A stretch of 43,867 nt of DNA from Rhodospirillaceae bacterium (GCA_009693785.1 SHWP01000029.1:1-43867); one strand, 5' to 3'; numbered from the stretch's first letter, positions 16,884 to 25,659 are shown. The notes: generated by a model not told the origin, from the sequence alone. Numbers and translations are program-made.

Positions 16884-17906
16884 TTAGGCCGCCAGGGTGC
16901 GGTACAGATCGACCCCGTCGCTGCGCGCCTCACACACCACCTCGCCGGTGCCCATCAGGTAATGCAGGTGCGCCAAGGTTTCGCCCAAGGCGAAGAACGT
17001 GGTGTGGGCATCGAGCTTCTGCGGAAACAGTTGCACCATCACCTCTTGGGCCGTGGTGGGCTGTGCGCAAGCCCGACGGCCCAAGGCCAGCCGGTCGTGG
17101 TGGTGAGCGATCAGCTCGGCCATACGTTCGTGCAGCCCAATGAAAGGCAAACGGTGCGAGGGCAGCACCAGGGTGTCTTCGGGCAAGGAGCGGAAACGCT
17201 CAAAACCATCGAGGAAAAGTTGCAACGGGTTTTGGCTTGAGGTGAGCATGTTGACGCTGATGTTGGGTGAAATCTTGGGGAGGACTTGGTCGCTGGAAAT
17301 CAACACCCCCAGCTTTTCATTAAACAAAGTCACCAGTTATGGAGCGTGACCTTCGCCGATGATAATGCGCCACTGACCTTGGGCCGCGCTGATTGGCGCG
17401 GATGGGTCGATCATGATGACGCCTTCGGGAATGCCCGACACCAGCTTTGGGAACTTTTGGCGTTGGCCAACGAAACCCTGAGCAATTGCCGGGTCAAAGC
17501 CCCCGCGCACAAAAAATGTTGTGAGAGCATTGGCGATGTCTAGCGAGCTAGAGCCATGCCAAATGCTCGCGGCGGCCAATTCCTTAGCGGTCATGTGTAC
17601 CGGAATGGAAAATTCCTCATACAGCCACGCAGCCAAGCCCATGTGATCGGGATGGAAGTGCGTGCAGATCAACCGCTTGACCGGCTTTCCCGCAAGCTGG
17701 CCTGCAAACAACCCGCGCCATAACTCGCGTGTAATGGGAGTATCCACACCCGTATCGATCAACGTCAACGCATCGCCGTCATCCAAGACCCACAGATTGA
17801 TATGATTGAGCGCAAACGGCAGCGGCATACGCAACCAGCGCACATGCGGGGCAACATCAATCAGTTGGCCGGGGTTTGGCGCTTCTGGAAACGGAAAACG
17901 GAGCAA
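16884..17906 (-). pseudogene. Metallo-beta-lactamase-fold hydrolase interrupted by an in-frame stop
   Basis: Two blocks in one frame form a single MBL-fold protein of about 340 aa. The first (189 codons) has the zinc motif THFHPDHMG and ends GEGHAP. A TAA at 17339-17337 (codon 190) then interrupts, and CTG-GTG-ACT resumes as VTLFNEKLGVLISSDQVLPKISPNISVN to a normal C-terminus. Relatives continue GHAPEH at this point, so GAA to TAA is the simplest change, and the metal-ligand histidine next to it reads as leucine. The broken protein would lack its last 150 residues. Could be true decay or a sequencing error, although two altered codons argue for decay. Confidence 0.8.
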
Positions 17907-17948
17907 GGTTTAAGTCCTTTGAGAAAACTACAGAAATCCAACACTGTC

Positions 17949-17971
17949 ATGCCGGGCGCTTGACCCGGCAT
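17949..17971. repeat. Short intergenic palindrome (ATGCCGGG...CCCGGCAT type)
   Basis: ATGCCGGG-cgcttga-CCCGGCAT, an 8-bp perfect stem with a 7-nt loop, inside GTCATGCCGGGCGCTTGAC. This wording is a widespread alphaproteobacterial intergenic repeat. It lies between the NadS-like antitoxin and the broken MBL gene. It might also act as a weak terminator. Confidence 0.55.
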
Positions 17972-18033
17972 CCAGAGGTTTTTCGTTTTCCGAGAAAAAA
18001 TAACGTGTGACTCGACGTATCCTGCGCGCGATT

Positions 18034-18339
18034 TCAGGCTTTGGGCATCGCGAGTGCTTTTTCGACGGCGCGGGGATTGTGCGCGATCACCGTGAGGTAA
18101 GCACGCACCATGGGGTCGGGTTGGGCGCGGCCTTGTTCCCAATCTTGGACGGTGCGCGCGTTGAGGCAATAACGCCGCGCGAACTCGGTTTGAGTCAATT
18201 TCAGTTTTTGGCGCAGAGCCTTGATGTTAGGCAACCGCACCCGGTAGGTGACCAGCTTGGCCGGTTTGCCTTGGCGGTCTTTTTCGACTTCCTTGAGCCC
18301 GGCGATGATCTCGCGGACGATGCTGCGTTGACGGGGCAT
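18034..18339 (-). CDS. NadS/HigA-like HTH antitoxin
   Basis: A 101-aa DNA-binding antitoxin. An XRE-type helix-turn-helix occupies about 38-90 (IKALRQKLKLTQTEFARRYCLNARTVQDWEQGRAQPDPMVRAYL), the NadS-like form paired with RelE/HigB toxins. It should bind and neutralise the upstream toxin and repress their shared promoter. It follows the toxin by 18 bases, the toxin-first order of higBA-type modules. Start ATG 18339. Confidence 0.87.
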   Translation of the reverse strand: MPRQRSIVREIIAGLKEVEKDRQGKPAKLVTYRVRLPNIKALRQKLKLTQTEFARRYCLNARTVQDWEQGRAQPDPMVRAYLTVIAHNPRAVEKALAMPKA

Positions 18340-18357
18340 ATTTGTGTGTGTCCTCTT

Positions 18358-18699
18358 TTAAGTTCTCAGGCCCTTGAGCCGGGAAACAATACCTTTGATC
18401 TCGGCTCTCTCCTTTGGGCTCAGGTCTGCTTTTTCAGCTTTCGTGTAACCAACCAGCAAATAGACGTCCCCATCGGACAGAAAATAAACATAAACGATAC
18501 GCGCGCCCCCGCGTTTGCCTCGCCCGGGCAGCGACCATCGCAGCTTTCGCGCCCCACCAGTTCCGGGAATGACCGGCCCGGCATCGGGGCGGGCGGCCAG
18601 GTACTCACGCAGGGCGGTGTATTCAGACTCAGTCCACAGCTTGCGCGCCCAGGCATCGAACCATTGGGTCGCCTTGACGCTCACAATGGGTTCGGGCAT
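18358..18699 (-). CDS. RelE/HigB-family toxin (COG4737-like)
   Basis: A 113-aa toxin of the RelE/ParE superfamily. The core GGARKLRWSLPGRGKRGGARIVYVYF followed by DVYLLVGYTKAEKADLSPKE matches COG4737 mRNA-interferase-like toxins paired with NadS. The family cleaves mRNA on the ribosome; activity here is inferred. A consensus-like promoter ends only 8 bases before ATG 18699 and there is no clear Shine-Dalgarno, so a leaderless mRNA is predicted. Toxin precedes antitoxin in the operon. Confidence 0.87.
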   Translation of the reverse strand: MPEPIVSVKATQWFDAWARKLWTESEYTALREYLAARPDAGPVIPGTGGARKLRWSLPGRGKRGGARIVYVYFLSDGDVYLLVGYTKAEKADLSPKERAEIKGIVSRLKGLRT

Positions 18700-18707
18700 G
18701 GGCGGAA

Positions 18708-18736
18708 TATATACGGGCTGGCCGTAGTTATGTCAA
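18708..18736 (-). promoter_or_regulatory. Promoter of the toxin-antitoxin operon
   Basis: On the minus strand: TTGACA (18736-18731), exactly 17 bases, TATATA (18713-18708). The predicted start falls on or one base before the toxin ATG at 18699. A perfect -35 with optimal spacing is the best promoter match I find in the window. Confidence 0.75.
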
Positions 18737-18744
18737 GCTTGGCA
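18731..18744. promoter_or_regulatory. Candidate antitoxin operator over the -35 box
   Basis: TGTCAAGCTTGGCA is a 14-bp palindrome with one mismatched pair; the core CAAGCTTG is perfect. It includes the -35 hexamer, the expected place for autorepression by the HTH antitoxin. Inferred from position and symmetry only. Confidence 0.4.
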
Positions 18745-18778
18745 AATGTTATGCGCTGGTGTTTCGTTGAACTGAAAC

Positions 18779-19858
18779 CTACTTCTTCAAATTCCTGTCA
18801 AAAAATTTCCAAATCACATCGTAGGCGACGGTGGATTCTGGCGTGCCGGGGAACGCGAAGAAGTGGCCGTGGCCCAAGCCTTCTTGCACGAACAACTCGG
18901 CCGCAACGCCCGCCTGGAGAAGTTTGGTATGAGTGATCAACGCGTTGCTCATGGCGACATCGCGTGTGCCGGTCACAACAAGAGTGGGCGGAAACTTGGC
19001 CAGCACCTCGGGGAATAGGCCGGGCGTGATCAACGGGTCGTTCGTGTTCATGCCCTCGAAATAACCGCGCGGCGCGTTGGCTGGCCGGGTGGGCCCACCG
19101 GCGGGCGTGGCGTTGAGGATCGAGGTGAGTTGGCCGGAGTCTCCGCCAAACCAAAACGTATTCATGGCGCCTGAACAGAAAATGCCAATGGCCCCGGGCA
19201 GCGGCAGATTCTTTTTCACAAACCAAGCCATCGATTCGGCCACCAATGTGCCGCCCGCCGAGCAGCCATAAATGCCGATGTTCTCGGGCTTGGTGGTTTT
19301 GAGCGCATAGCGATAAACCGTTTCCATGTCCTCGCTGGCGGCGGGGAACAAATACTCGGGCGACATGCGGTAATCGATCGCGATGATTTTGATTTTTCCA
19401 CGCCCTGCCAAGGGCACGGATTCAACCTGGCCGCCGTAACGCCCGCCGGTGGTGAAGCCACCCATGTGCGCGTTGATCAGCACGCGGTTTATATTCTTGG
19501 GGTCGATGCCGGAATCGGGCGTGACGATATCGGTGCGCACGCCATCGATCGTGGTGTTTTCGATTTTGGCGGGATGAATTTTCAACCAGCCATCGAGCGA
19601 AGCCTTGGCGGTCGCGTCGGAGCCTTTGCGCACCGCCTCGATGCCATCTTTTATTGTGGGCTGGCCGGTGATGCGCAACCGCGCGGTCAACTGGGCCTTG
19701 GCCTCGGGGCTGAGGAAATCTGACGTGGGCACGATCATGGGGCCCGTGCCGGTAATGGTGCCTTTGTCATCAATGCCGGGCCGCGCCGGAGCATCTTGCG
19801 CCTGAGCGAGGGAGGTTGCGAGGCTGAGAGCGACGACGGTGGATGCGATAAGTTTCAT
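18779..19858 (-). CDS. Secreted alpha/beta hydrolase (HSL-like esterase family)
   Basis: A 359-aa protein with a signal peptide (MKLIASTVVALSLATSLAQA). The hydrolase core has an oxyanion-hole block INAHMGGFTTGG, a variant of HGGG. It continues with IDYRMSPEYLFPAASEDMETVYRYAL, the nucleophile elbow GCSAGG, the acid in GTRDVAMSN and the histidine in GLGHGHFF. Family members hydrolyse acyl esters or steroid-like substrates; the substrate is unknown. Likely periplasmic or exported. Start ATG 19858 follows a GAGG ribosome site. Stands alone. Confidence 0.9.
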   Translation of the reverse strand: MKLIASTVVALSLATSLAQAQDAPARPGIDDKGTITGTGPMIVPTSDFLSPEAKAQLTARLRITGQPTIKDGIEAVRKGSDATAKASLDGWLKIHPAKIENTTIDGVRTDIVTPDSGIDPKNINRVLINAHMGGFTTGGRYGGQVESVPLAGRGKIKIIAIDYRMSPEYLFPAASEDMETVYRYALKTTKPENIGIYGCSAGGTLVAESMAWFVKKNLPLPGAIGIFCSGAMNTFWFGGDSGQLTSILNATPAGGPTRPANAPRGYFEGMNTNDPLITPGLFPEVLAKFPPTLVVTGTRDVAMSNALITHTKLLQAGVAAELFVQEGLGHGHFFAFPGTPESTVAYDVIWKFFDRNLKK

Positions 19859-19895
19859 GGGGACCTCGATAAGTAATTCAAGACACCTTATTAGA

Positions 19896-20100
19896 CCCTC
19901 TCCCGCGCATCGCGAAATCCTGCAACGCCCTCAAGCGTGGGAGAGGGAAGGGTGAGGGGTTTGAAGGAGAGTCAATGCCGGGGGCGAGTCATTTGAATAT
20001 CTTACATGGTTCATTGAGATCCCCCTCACCCAGCTTCGCGTAAGCTCGGCAAGCGCCTCGCTAACGCTGCGCATCCCTCTCCCCCGAAAGCGGGGGGCGA
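19896..20100. repeat. Intergenic inverted-repeat cluster (CCCTCTCCC / CCCTCACCC type)
   Basis: CCCTCTCCC (19896-19904) pairs with GGGAGAGGG (19939-19947). GGGTGAGGGG (19950-19959) pairs with CCCCTCACCC (20022-20031). CCCTCTCCCCC (20075-20085) gives a second partner, followed by the small hairpin CCCCCG-AAAG-CGGGGG. This wording is common between genes in many Proteobacteria. It fills the gap between the hydrolase and the CapD-type gene, which holds nothing else I can identify. Confidence 0.55.
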
Positions 20101-20136
20101 GGAAAAAATTATAGAAGGCTGCCTTCCGCCTCCGTC

Positions 20137-22050
20137 CTACCCTGCCTTCACGATACTCAACTGCGGTTTGGGTTGCGGCGGCAAGCCACGGCGCATTTCG
20201 GGAACGAGGTCGGCGACGATGGACAGGGCTTGGTCTTCGTCGCGCTCGCGGCAGGCCTTTTCCAAGGCGCTGAGTTTGGCCACGATCACGCCATGCTCCA
20301 CCACGCGGGGCCGGGCAATGAGAATGCCTTCGCGCCCCGTGGGCAGCGGCGGCTCGTCGCCGTGAAAGAGTTCTTCATAGAGTTTCTCACCCGGCCGCAA
20401 GCCGGTGATGCGAATGTCGATGTCTTGGCCCAGTGTTTTGCCAGCCAGCCGGATCATCTGCTTGGCCAAATCCATGATCTTCACGGGCTGGCCCATGTCG
20501 AGCACGTAAATGGCGCCTTGGTCTTTGCGTGCGAGGCCCAACGCGCTGGCCTGGAGAATGAGTTCCACCGCCTCGCGTGGCGTCATGAAATAGCGTTCGA
20601 TCTCGGGGTGGGTGACGGTGAGCGGGCCGCCGGTTTCCAACTGATGCTGGAACAACGGCACCACGGAGCCCGCCGAGCCCAACACATTGCCAAACCTGAC
20701 AGTGATAAAGCGCGTGGCTGATTGGCGTAGGTCTTCGGCCTGACAGAAAATCTCGGCGATGCGCTTGGAGGCGCCCATCACATTGGCGGGGTTGACCGCC
20801 TTGTCGGTGGACACCAGCACCATGGAGCGCACGCCAGCGGCCATGCAGGCCTCGGCCACATTGCGCGCACCAATGGCATTGGTGTTGAGCCCCTCAAGCA
20901 CATTGATTTCAACCAGCGGCACGTGCTTGAGCGCGGCGGCGTGAAACACTAGGTCGGGTTTTTCTTTGGCGACGATGTCTTTGATGCGCGGTGCATCGCG
21001 CACATCGGCCAAGATGGTGGTCATGGATTGATTGGGCCGCCAATCGCGGATCTCGCGGTCGATGGTGTAGAGGTTGTATTCGCCGTGATCGACCAAGCAC
21101 AAATGCGATGGGCCAATGGCGATGATTTGACGCACGAGTTCGGCGCCAATGGAACCGCCAGCGCCGGTCACCAAAATCCGCTGCCCGTGAATCAAATCAG
21201 CCATGGCGGCGCGATCAAGCGAGAGTTGCGGGCGGCCCAGCACGTCATCAATCGCAATCGGTCGGGGCTTGAGTGCCGCATCATCGTGATCGCGCATTTC
21301 CGTGGGCGGCGACACGCGCGCGAGGCCGCAGCCATGCACTTCGGCGATGTCGAGGAATTGGGTGAGTTCCGCGCCCGAGACTTTGGTTCGCACGACAACG
21401 ATTTTTTCCGGCTTCACGCCGCGCCGGGCCAATTTCACGATGATGGTCGAGAGGTCTTTATCAAGTCCTAGCACTTCAACGCCCTGGATGAGCTGGCCGA
21501 CGCGGGTGGGGTTGGCGGTGATCAGGCCTAGAATATTATAGGCGCGGGCGGCCGATTTTTGCATGGCGCGCACGAACTGTTCGGCTTCGGGCCCCGCACC
21601 CACGATCAGGATCGGCGCGCCATCGCGGTCGGCCTTCCACACCCCGCCGAACTGACGGTCGCGAATGAGGCGCACAACCAGGCGCGGCCCGGCCAAAAAC
21701 AGCACCAGCACCAGCCAGCCGATGATGGGCAAGGAACGCGGAAAGGTCTCGAGCCGGGTGACAAAGAATAGGGCGGGGACAAAAATCAGAATGCTCAAGG
21801 AGGCCGAACGCAACGCGTTGACGGCATCCTTGGTGGAGAAATACTCCCACACATGGCGGTACAGGCCGGTGAATAGATAGACCACCGCCGCCACACCCGC
21901 GAAGGCAGCCGCGGTTTCAAACACCCGCCAGGCTTCCCAGGGGGCACCGAAGCCCAGCCTTAAAGCAAAGGCGGTCAAAAACGCGCCATAGGCCATCGCC
22001 ACGTCGTGGCAATAAACGGCAAGATTGCGCGGTTGGAACAGGGTTTTCAC
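20137..22050 (-). CDS. CapD/WbpM/PglF-type membrane nucleotide-sugar 4,6-dehydratase
   Basis: A 637-aa protein. Four membrane spans lie in about 10-130, then a first Rossmann-like domain (ILIVGAGPEAEQFVRAMQ). The SDR catalytic domain (about 285-590) has GAGGSIGAELVRQI and VSTDKAVNPANVMGASKR, where Met replaces the usual Tyr (the S-M-K triad of this family). Members make UDP-4-keto-6-deoxy-sugars from UDP-GlcNAc for O-antigen, capsule or protein glycans. Full length. Divergent from gmd and fcl, so this is a surface-sugar region. The substrate is inferred from the family. Confidence 0.9.
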   Translation of the reverse strand: MKTLFQPRNLAVYCHDVAMAYGAFLTAFALRLGFGAPWEAWRVFETAAAFAGVAAVVYLFTGLYRHVWEYFSTKDAVNALRSASLSILIFVPALFFVTRLETFPRSLPIIGWLVLVLFLAGPRLVVRLIRDRQFGGVWKADRDGAPILIVGAGPEAEQFVRAMQKSAARAYNILGLITANPTRVGQLIQGVEVLGLDKDLSTIIVKLARRGVKPEKIVVVRTKVSGAELTQFLDIAEVHGCGLARVSPPTEMRDHDDAALKPRPIAIDDVLGRPQLSLDRAAMADLIHGQRILVTGAGGSIGAELVRQIIAIGPSHLCLVDHGEYNLYTIDREIRDWRPNQSMTTILADVRDAPRIKDIVAKEKPDLVFHAAALKHVPLVEINVLEGLNTNAIGARNVAEACMAAGVRSMVLVSTDKAVNPANVMGASKRIAEIFCQAEDLRQSATRFITVRFGNVLGSAGSVVPLFQHQLETGGPLTVTHPEIERYFMTPREAVELILQASALGLARKDQGAIYVLDMGQPVKIMDLAKQMIRLAGKTLGQDIDIRITGLRPGEKLYEELFHGDEPPLPTGREGILIARPRVVEHGVIVAKLSALEKACRERDEDQALSIVADLVPEMRRGLPPQPKPQLSIVKAG

Positions 22051-22133
22051 GGAATGGCGCCTAAGGCTTTGATCGCGGCTGGTTTTCGAGCACTATCTTA
22101 GCCTAGCCGCGCCCTTGTGGCCACGGCTGGGAG

Positions 22134-22163
22134 TTGTTATTGGACGAACCGGCTAACCTATAC
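22134..22163 (+). promoter_or_regulatory. Possible promoter of the gmd operon
   Basis: TTGTTA (22134-22139), 18 bases, CTATAC (22158-22163), predicting a start about 35 bases before gmd. Only moderately close to consensus. Confidence 0.3.
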
Positions 22164-22204
22164 CCAGTGCCGCAGAGCCGCTGTGGCCATAAATTTGGGG
22201 TCTC

Positions 22205-23278
22205 ATGACTGACAAAGTTGCCCTGATCACCGGCGTCACCGGACAAGACGGCGCCTATTTGACCGAGTTGCTGCTGAAAAAGGGCTACATCGTCCATGGC
22301 GTGAAACGGCGCTCGTCGTCGTTCAATACCGGGCGCATCGATCACCTTTACCGCGATAGTCACGAAGCAGGCGTACGGTTGTTCCTGCATTACGGCGACA
22401 TGACGGACGCCACCAACCTGATCCGTCTGGTGCAGGAAGTTCAGCCCAGCGAAATTTATAACCTGGCCGCGCAAAGCCACGTGCAGGTAAGTTTCGAAAC
22501 GCCCGAGTACACGGCCAACTCCGATGCGTTGGGCACACTGAGGCTGTTAGAGGCGATGCGGATTTTAGGCCTGAAAGATAAAACGCGGTTTTATCAGGCC
22601 TCGACCTCGGAACTTTACGGCAAGGTGCAAGAAACCCCGCAAAGCGAGACCACGCCGTTTTACCCTCGCAGCCCTTATGCGGCGGCAAAACTTTACGCCT
22701 ACTGGATCACGGTGAATTACCGCGAGGCCTATGGCTACCACGCCTCGAACGGAATTTTGTTCAATCACGAAAGCCCAATTCGGGGCGAGACTTTCGTCAC
22801 CCGCAAGATCACGCGCGCGGTGGCGAGTATCGAAAAGGGCCTGCAGGACAAAGTGTACTTGGGCAACTTGGATGCCAAACGCGACTGGGGCCATGCGCGC
22901 GATTATGTCGAAGGCATGTGGCGCATCGTGCAGCAGAAAAAACCCGATGACTATGTGCTGGCCACGGGCGAGACCCATACCGTGCGTGAGTTCGTAGAGC
23001 TGGCCTTCGCCGAAGTTGGCCGCACCATCGAGTGGCGCGGCAAGGGTGTGAAAGAAAAAGGCGTGGACAAAAAAACCGGCAAGGTGCTGGTGGCCGTGGA
23101 CCCGCGTTATTTCCGCCCCATCGAGGTCGACTTGCTGCTGGGCGACCCCCGCAAGGCGCAGCGCGTGCTGAAGTGGAAACACAAGACAAGCCTGCGCGCG
23201 CTGGTGAAGGAAATGGTGGAAAGCGACCTTGAGGCCGTTGTGTCGGAAGCTGCGCGCTTTGCCCGCCACGAACAATAG
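22205..23278 (+). CDS. gmd: GDP-mannose 4,6-dehydratase
   Basis: A 357-aa SDR enzyme converting GDP-mannose to GDP-4-keto-6-deoxymannose. Near the N-terminus is [19 protein letters not shown], then [17 protein letters not shown]. The catalytic region has [18 protein letters not shown] and [15 protein letters not shown] (Y-x-x-x-K). Further family blocks are [21 protein letters not shown] and [19 protein letters not shown]. All are diagnostic for Gmd. Next to fcl, so the product is GDP-L-fucose. Start ATG 22205. Confidence 0.97.
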   Translation: MTDKVALITGVTGQDGAYLTELLLKKGYIVHGVKRRSSSFNTGRIDHLYRDSHEAGVRLFLHYGDMTDATNLIRLVQEVQPSEIYNLAAQSHVQVSFETPEYTANSDALGTLRLLEAMRILGLKDKTRFYQASTSELYGKVQETPQSETTPFYPRSPYAAAKLYAYWITVNYREAYGYHASNGILFNHESPIRGETFVTRKITRAVASIEKGLQDKVYLGNLDAKRDWGHARDYVEGMWRIVQQKKPDDYVLATGETHTVREFVELAFAEVGRTIEWRGKGVKEKGVDKKTGKVLVAVDPRYFRPIEVDLLLGDPRKAQRVLKWKHKTSLRALVKEMVESDLEAVVSEAARFARHEQ

Positions 23279-23284
23279 CCACTC

Positions 23285-24235
23285 ATGACCGGCGCGGGCT
23301 TTTCACTGGCGGGAAAAAGAATATGGGTCGCGGGCCATCGCGGCATGGTGGGCGGGGCCGTCGTGCTGCGCTTGGCCTCGGAAAATTGCACTGTGCTCAC
23401 CGCCACCCACGCCGAGCTTGATCTGACGCGCCAAAAAAATGTCGAAGACTGGATGGCAGCGAACAAACCCGATGTGGTGGTGATCGCCGCAGCCGTGGTG
23501 GGCGGCATTCACGCCAATGACACGCGGCCCGTGGAATTCCTCAACGACAATCTGCAAATTCAATCCAACATCATCACCAATGCGCACCGCGTGGGCGTAC
23601 AGAAAGTGTTGTTCCTGGGTTCGAGCTGCATATATCCGCGCTTAGCGCCACAGCCGCTGACCGAAGATAGTTTGCTCACGGGCCCCTTGGAGCCCACCAA
23701 CCAGTGGTACGCGATTGCGAAAATCGCGGGCGTGAAATTGTGCCAAGCATATCGTCGCGAGTACGGGCGCGATTACATCAGCGCCATGCCGACGAATTTA
23801 TACGGGCCCGGCGACAATTTCGATTTGATGTCAAGCCACGTGCTCCCCGCGTTGCTGGTGAAGACCCATCGCGGCAAGCAAAGCAACGCGCCAAGCATTG
23901 AATTGTGGGGCTCGGGCACGCCGATGCGCGAGTTTTTGTATGTCGATGACTTAGCCGATGCTTGCGTGTTTTTAATGAAGAATTATTCACACGACGCGCC
24001 GATTAACGTCGGCTACGGTTCGGACGTGACCATTCGCGCGCTGGCGGAATTGATCGCCGAGGTCGTTGGCTTCAAGGGCGGCTTCACGTTCGATGCCACC
24101 AAACCCGATGGCACGCCGCGCAAACTTCTCGACTGCGCACGCATCAACGCGCTGGGCTGGCGCGCGGCAACGAATTTAAAAGAAGGCATCGCGAAGACTT
24201 ATGACTGGTACCGCGCCAACCGCGCCCAAGGCTAA
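23285..24235 (+). CDS. fcl: GDP-L-fucose synthase
   Basis: A 316-aa epimerase/reductase making GDP-L-fucose from the Gmd product. Motifs: VAGHRGMVGGAVVLRL, PDVVVIAAAVVGGIHANDTRP, FLGSSCIYPRLAPQPL, the catalytic NQWYAIAKIAGVKLCQAYR (Y-x-x-x-K) and SAMPTNLYGPGDNFD. Starts 6 bases after gmd and overlaps the following gene if that begins at ATG 24201. A clear two-gene GDP-fucose pathway for a surface glycan. Confidence 0.96.
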   Translation: MTGAGFSLAGKRIWVAGHRGMVGGAVVLRLASENCTVLTATHAELDLTRQKNVEDWMAANKPDVVVIAAAVVGGIHANDTRPVEFLNDNLQIQSNIITNAHRVGVQKVLFLGSSCIYPRLAPQPLTEDSLLTGPLEPTNQWYAIAKIAGVKLCQAYRREYGRDYISAMPTNLYGPGDNFDLMSSHVLPALLVKTHRGKQSNAPSIELWGSGTPMREFLYVDDLADACVFLMKNYSHDAPINVGYGSDVTIRALAELIAEVVGFKGGFTFDATKPDGTPRKLLDCARINALGWRAATNLKEGIAKTYDWYRANRAQG

Positions 24236-25577
24236 CCCCGTGCGACGCAACGAACCCAAGCCCGTCAACACCGCCAAAGGCCAAGCGCTTTACAACAAGG
24301 CGCGCAGGCTCATTCCTGGCGGCACGCAGTTATTGTCCAAGCGCCCGGAAATGTTTTTGCCCGGCGGCTGGCCCAATTATGCCGCACGCGCCAAGGGCGC
24401 CGAGGTGAGCGATCTCGACGGCAATACCTTCATCGATATGTCCATCTGCGGCATTGGCGCGACCGTGCTGGGCTATGCCGACCCTGATGTTGATGGCGCG
24501 GTGAAAGCCGTGATCGACGCAGGCTCCATGACCACCTTGAACGCGCCTGAGGAAGTGGAGTTGGCCGAGCTGTTGGTCGAGCTGCATCCGTGGGCGCGCA
24601 TGGCACGCTTTTCACGCGCGGGCGGTGAGGCCATGGCGATTGCTGTTCGAATCGCGCGGGCGGCCACGGGCAAGCAGATGATCGCGTTCTGCGGTTATCA
24701 CGGCTGGCATGATTGGTACTTGAGCGCCAACTTAGCCGATGATTCGGCGCTGGATGGCCATTTGCTCTCAGGGCTCGCGCCCAAGGGCGTGCCGCGGGGC
24801 CTTAAAGGTTTGATGCATCCGTTTCATTACAATGATCTCGCCGCACTCAAGGCTATTGCGCAAACACATCAGGACAATTTGGCCGCCATAGTGATGGAGC
24901 CGGTGCGCAACATGCCCGCGCCTGGATTTTTGGAAGGCGTGCGCCAAGTCGCCAACGAGACCGGCGCGGTGTTGCTGTTCGACGAAGTCACGGCAGGCTT
25001 TCGCATTAATACCGGCGGTATTCACCTGACCTTGGGCGTGGAGCCCGACTTGGCAGTCTTCGCCAAAGCCATGGGTAACGGCTACCCCATTTCCGCCGTG
25101 ATTGGCCGTGAAAAAATCATGTCGGCGGCGCAAGACACTTTCATCAGTTCCACCGCCTGGACCGAACGTATTGGCTCTACCGCCGCCGTGGCCACCATCA
25201 AAAAATTCCGCGACAACAATGTGGCCAAGCACTTGGTGCGCATGGGCGAGCGGGTGATGGCCGGGTGGAAGGCCGCCGCCGAGGCCGCCAAGCTGCCCGT
25301 GGCCGTGGACGGCATCGCGCCCTTGGCGCACCTGTCGTTCAAAATCCCCAATCCCAAGCCCGCCATGACGTTGTTCACCCAACTCATGCTCGACCGGGGG
25401 TATCTCGCACGCGATGGGTTCTATGCCATGTACGCCCACACCGATGCCCATGTGGATGGCTTCATCGCCGCCTGCGAGGACTGCTTTGGCATCATCGCTG
25501 GGGCGGTGAAAGCAGGCCGGGTCGAGCAAGAGCTGCGCGGACCCGTGGCCCATGCGGGTTTTCAAAGGCTGACCTAA
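24201..25577 (+). CDS. Class-III PLP aminotransferase, glutamate-1-semialdehyde aminomutase-like
   Basis: A 458-aa fold-type-I PLP enzyme. Family blocks: YNKARRLIPGGTQLLSKRP, VSDLDGNTFIDMSICGIGA, FSRAGGEAMAIAVRIARAAT, GYHGWHDWYLSAN, VLLFDEVTAGFRIN. The PLP lysine lies in LAVFAKAMGNGYPISAVIG. It resembles HemL-like enzymes found in polysaccharide clusters more than housekeeping HemL, so it may aminate a sugar or a small side-chain precursor; the substrate is unknown. ATG 24201 lies inside fcl (35-base overlap). GTG 24240, just after the fcl stop with AAGG upstream, is an equally good start and would remove a low-complexity leader. Confidence 0.85.
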   Translation: MTGTAPTAPKANPVRRNEPKPVNTAKGQALYNKARRLIPGGTQLLSKRPEMFLPGGWPNYAARAKGAEVSDLDGNTFIDMSICGIGATVLGYADPDVDGAVKAVIDAGSMTTLNAPEEVELAELLVELHPWARMARFSRAGGEAMAIAVRIARAATGKQMIAFCGYHGWHDWYLSANLADDSALDGHLLSGLAPKGVPRGLKGLMHPFHYNDLAALKAIAQTHQDNLAAIVMEPVRNMPAPGFLEGVRQVANETGAVLLFDEVTAGFRINTGGIHLTLGVEPDLAVFAKAMGNGYPISAVIGREKIMSAAQDTFISSTAWTERIGSTAAVATIKKFRDNNVAKHLVRMGERVMAGWKAAAEAAKLPVAVDGIAPLAHLSFKIPNPKPAMTLFTQLMLDRGYLARDGFYAMYAHTDAHVDGFIAACEDCFGIIAGAVKAGRVEQELRGPVAHAGFQRLT

Positions 25578-25659
25578 AAACCACACCGACGGTCAATCTC
25601 GCAGGGCGGGCATAAACCCGATTTCATTTGGGTTAAAAGCGCTTTAGAAATTGGCGGTC

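Noticed and set aside
16506-17240. 244-codon plus-strand ORF over the start of purH and the end of the MBL gene
   Set aside because: Covers two genes on the other strand and lacks any protein signature.
18007-18936. 309-codon plus-strand ORF across the toxin-antitoxin genes
   Set aside because: Opposes two short genes with clear TA motifs and a strong promoter; composition fits a shadow frame.
20075-20108. Rho-independent terminator at CCCCCG-AAAG-CGGGGG
   Set aside because: The run after the stem is A on the plus strand, and on the minus strand the neighbouring sequence gives no T-run 3' of the stem, so neither direction fits.
22565-23275. Long minus-strand ORF of 236 codons opposite gmd
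   Set aside because: It is the shadow of a gene with clear Gmd motifs; the translated text has no recognisable domain.
24768-25586. 272-codon minus-strand ORF opposite the class-III aminotransferase
   Set aside because: Antisense reading of GC-rich codons, rich in His/Gly, with no family features.
25602-25640. Terminator hairpin AACCC...GGGTT after the aminotransferase gene
   Set aside because: Only five pairs and no T-run; too weak to support.
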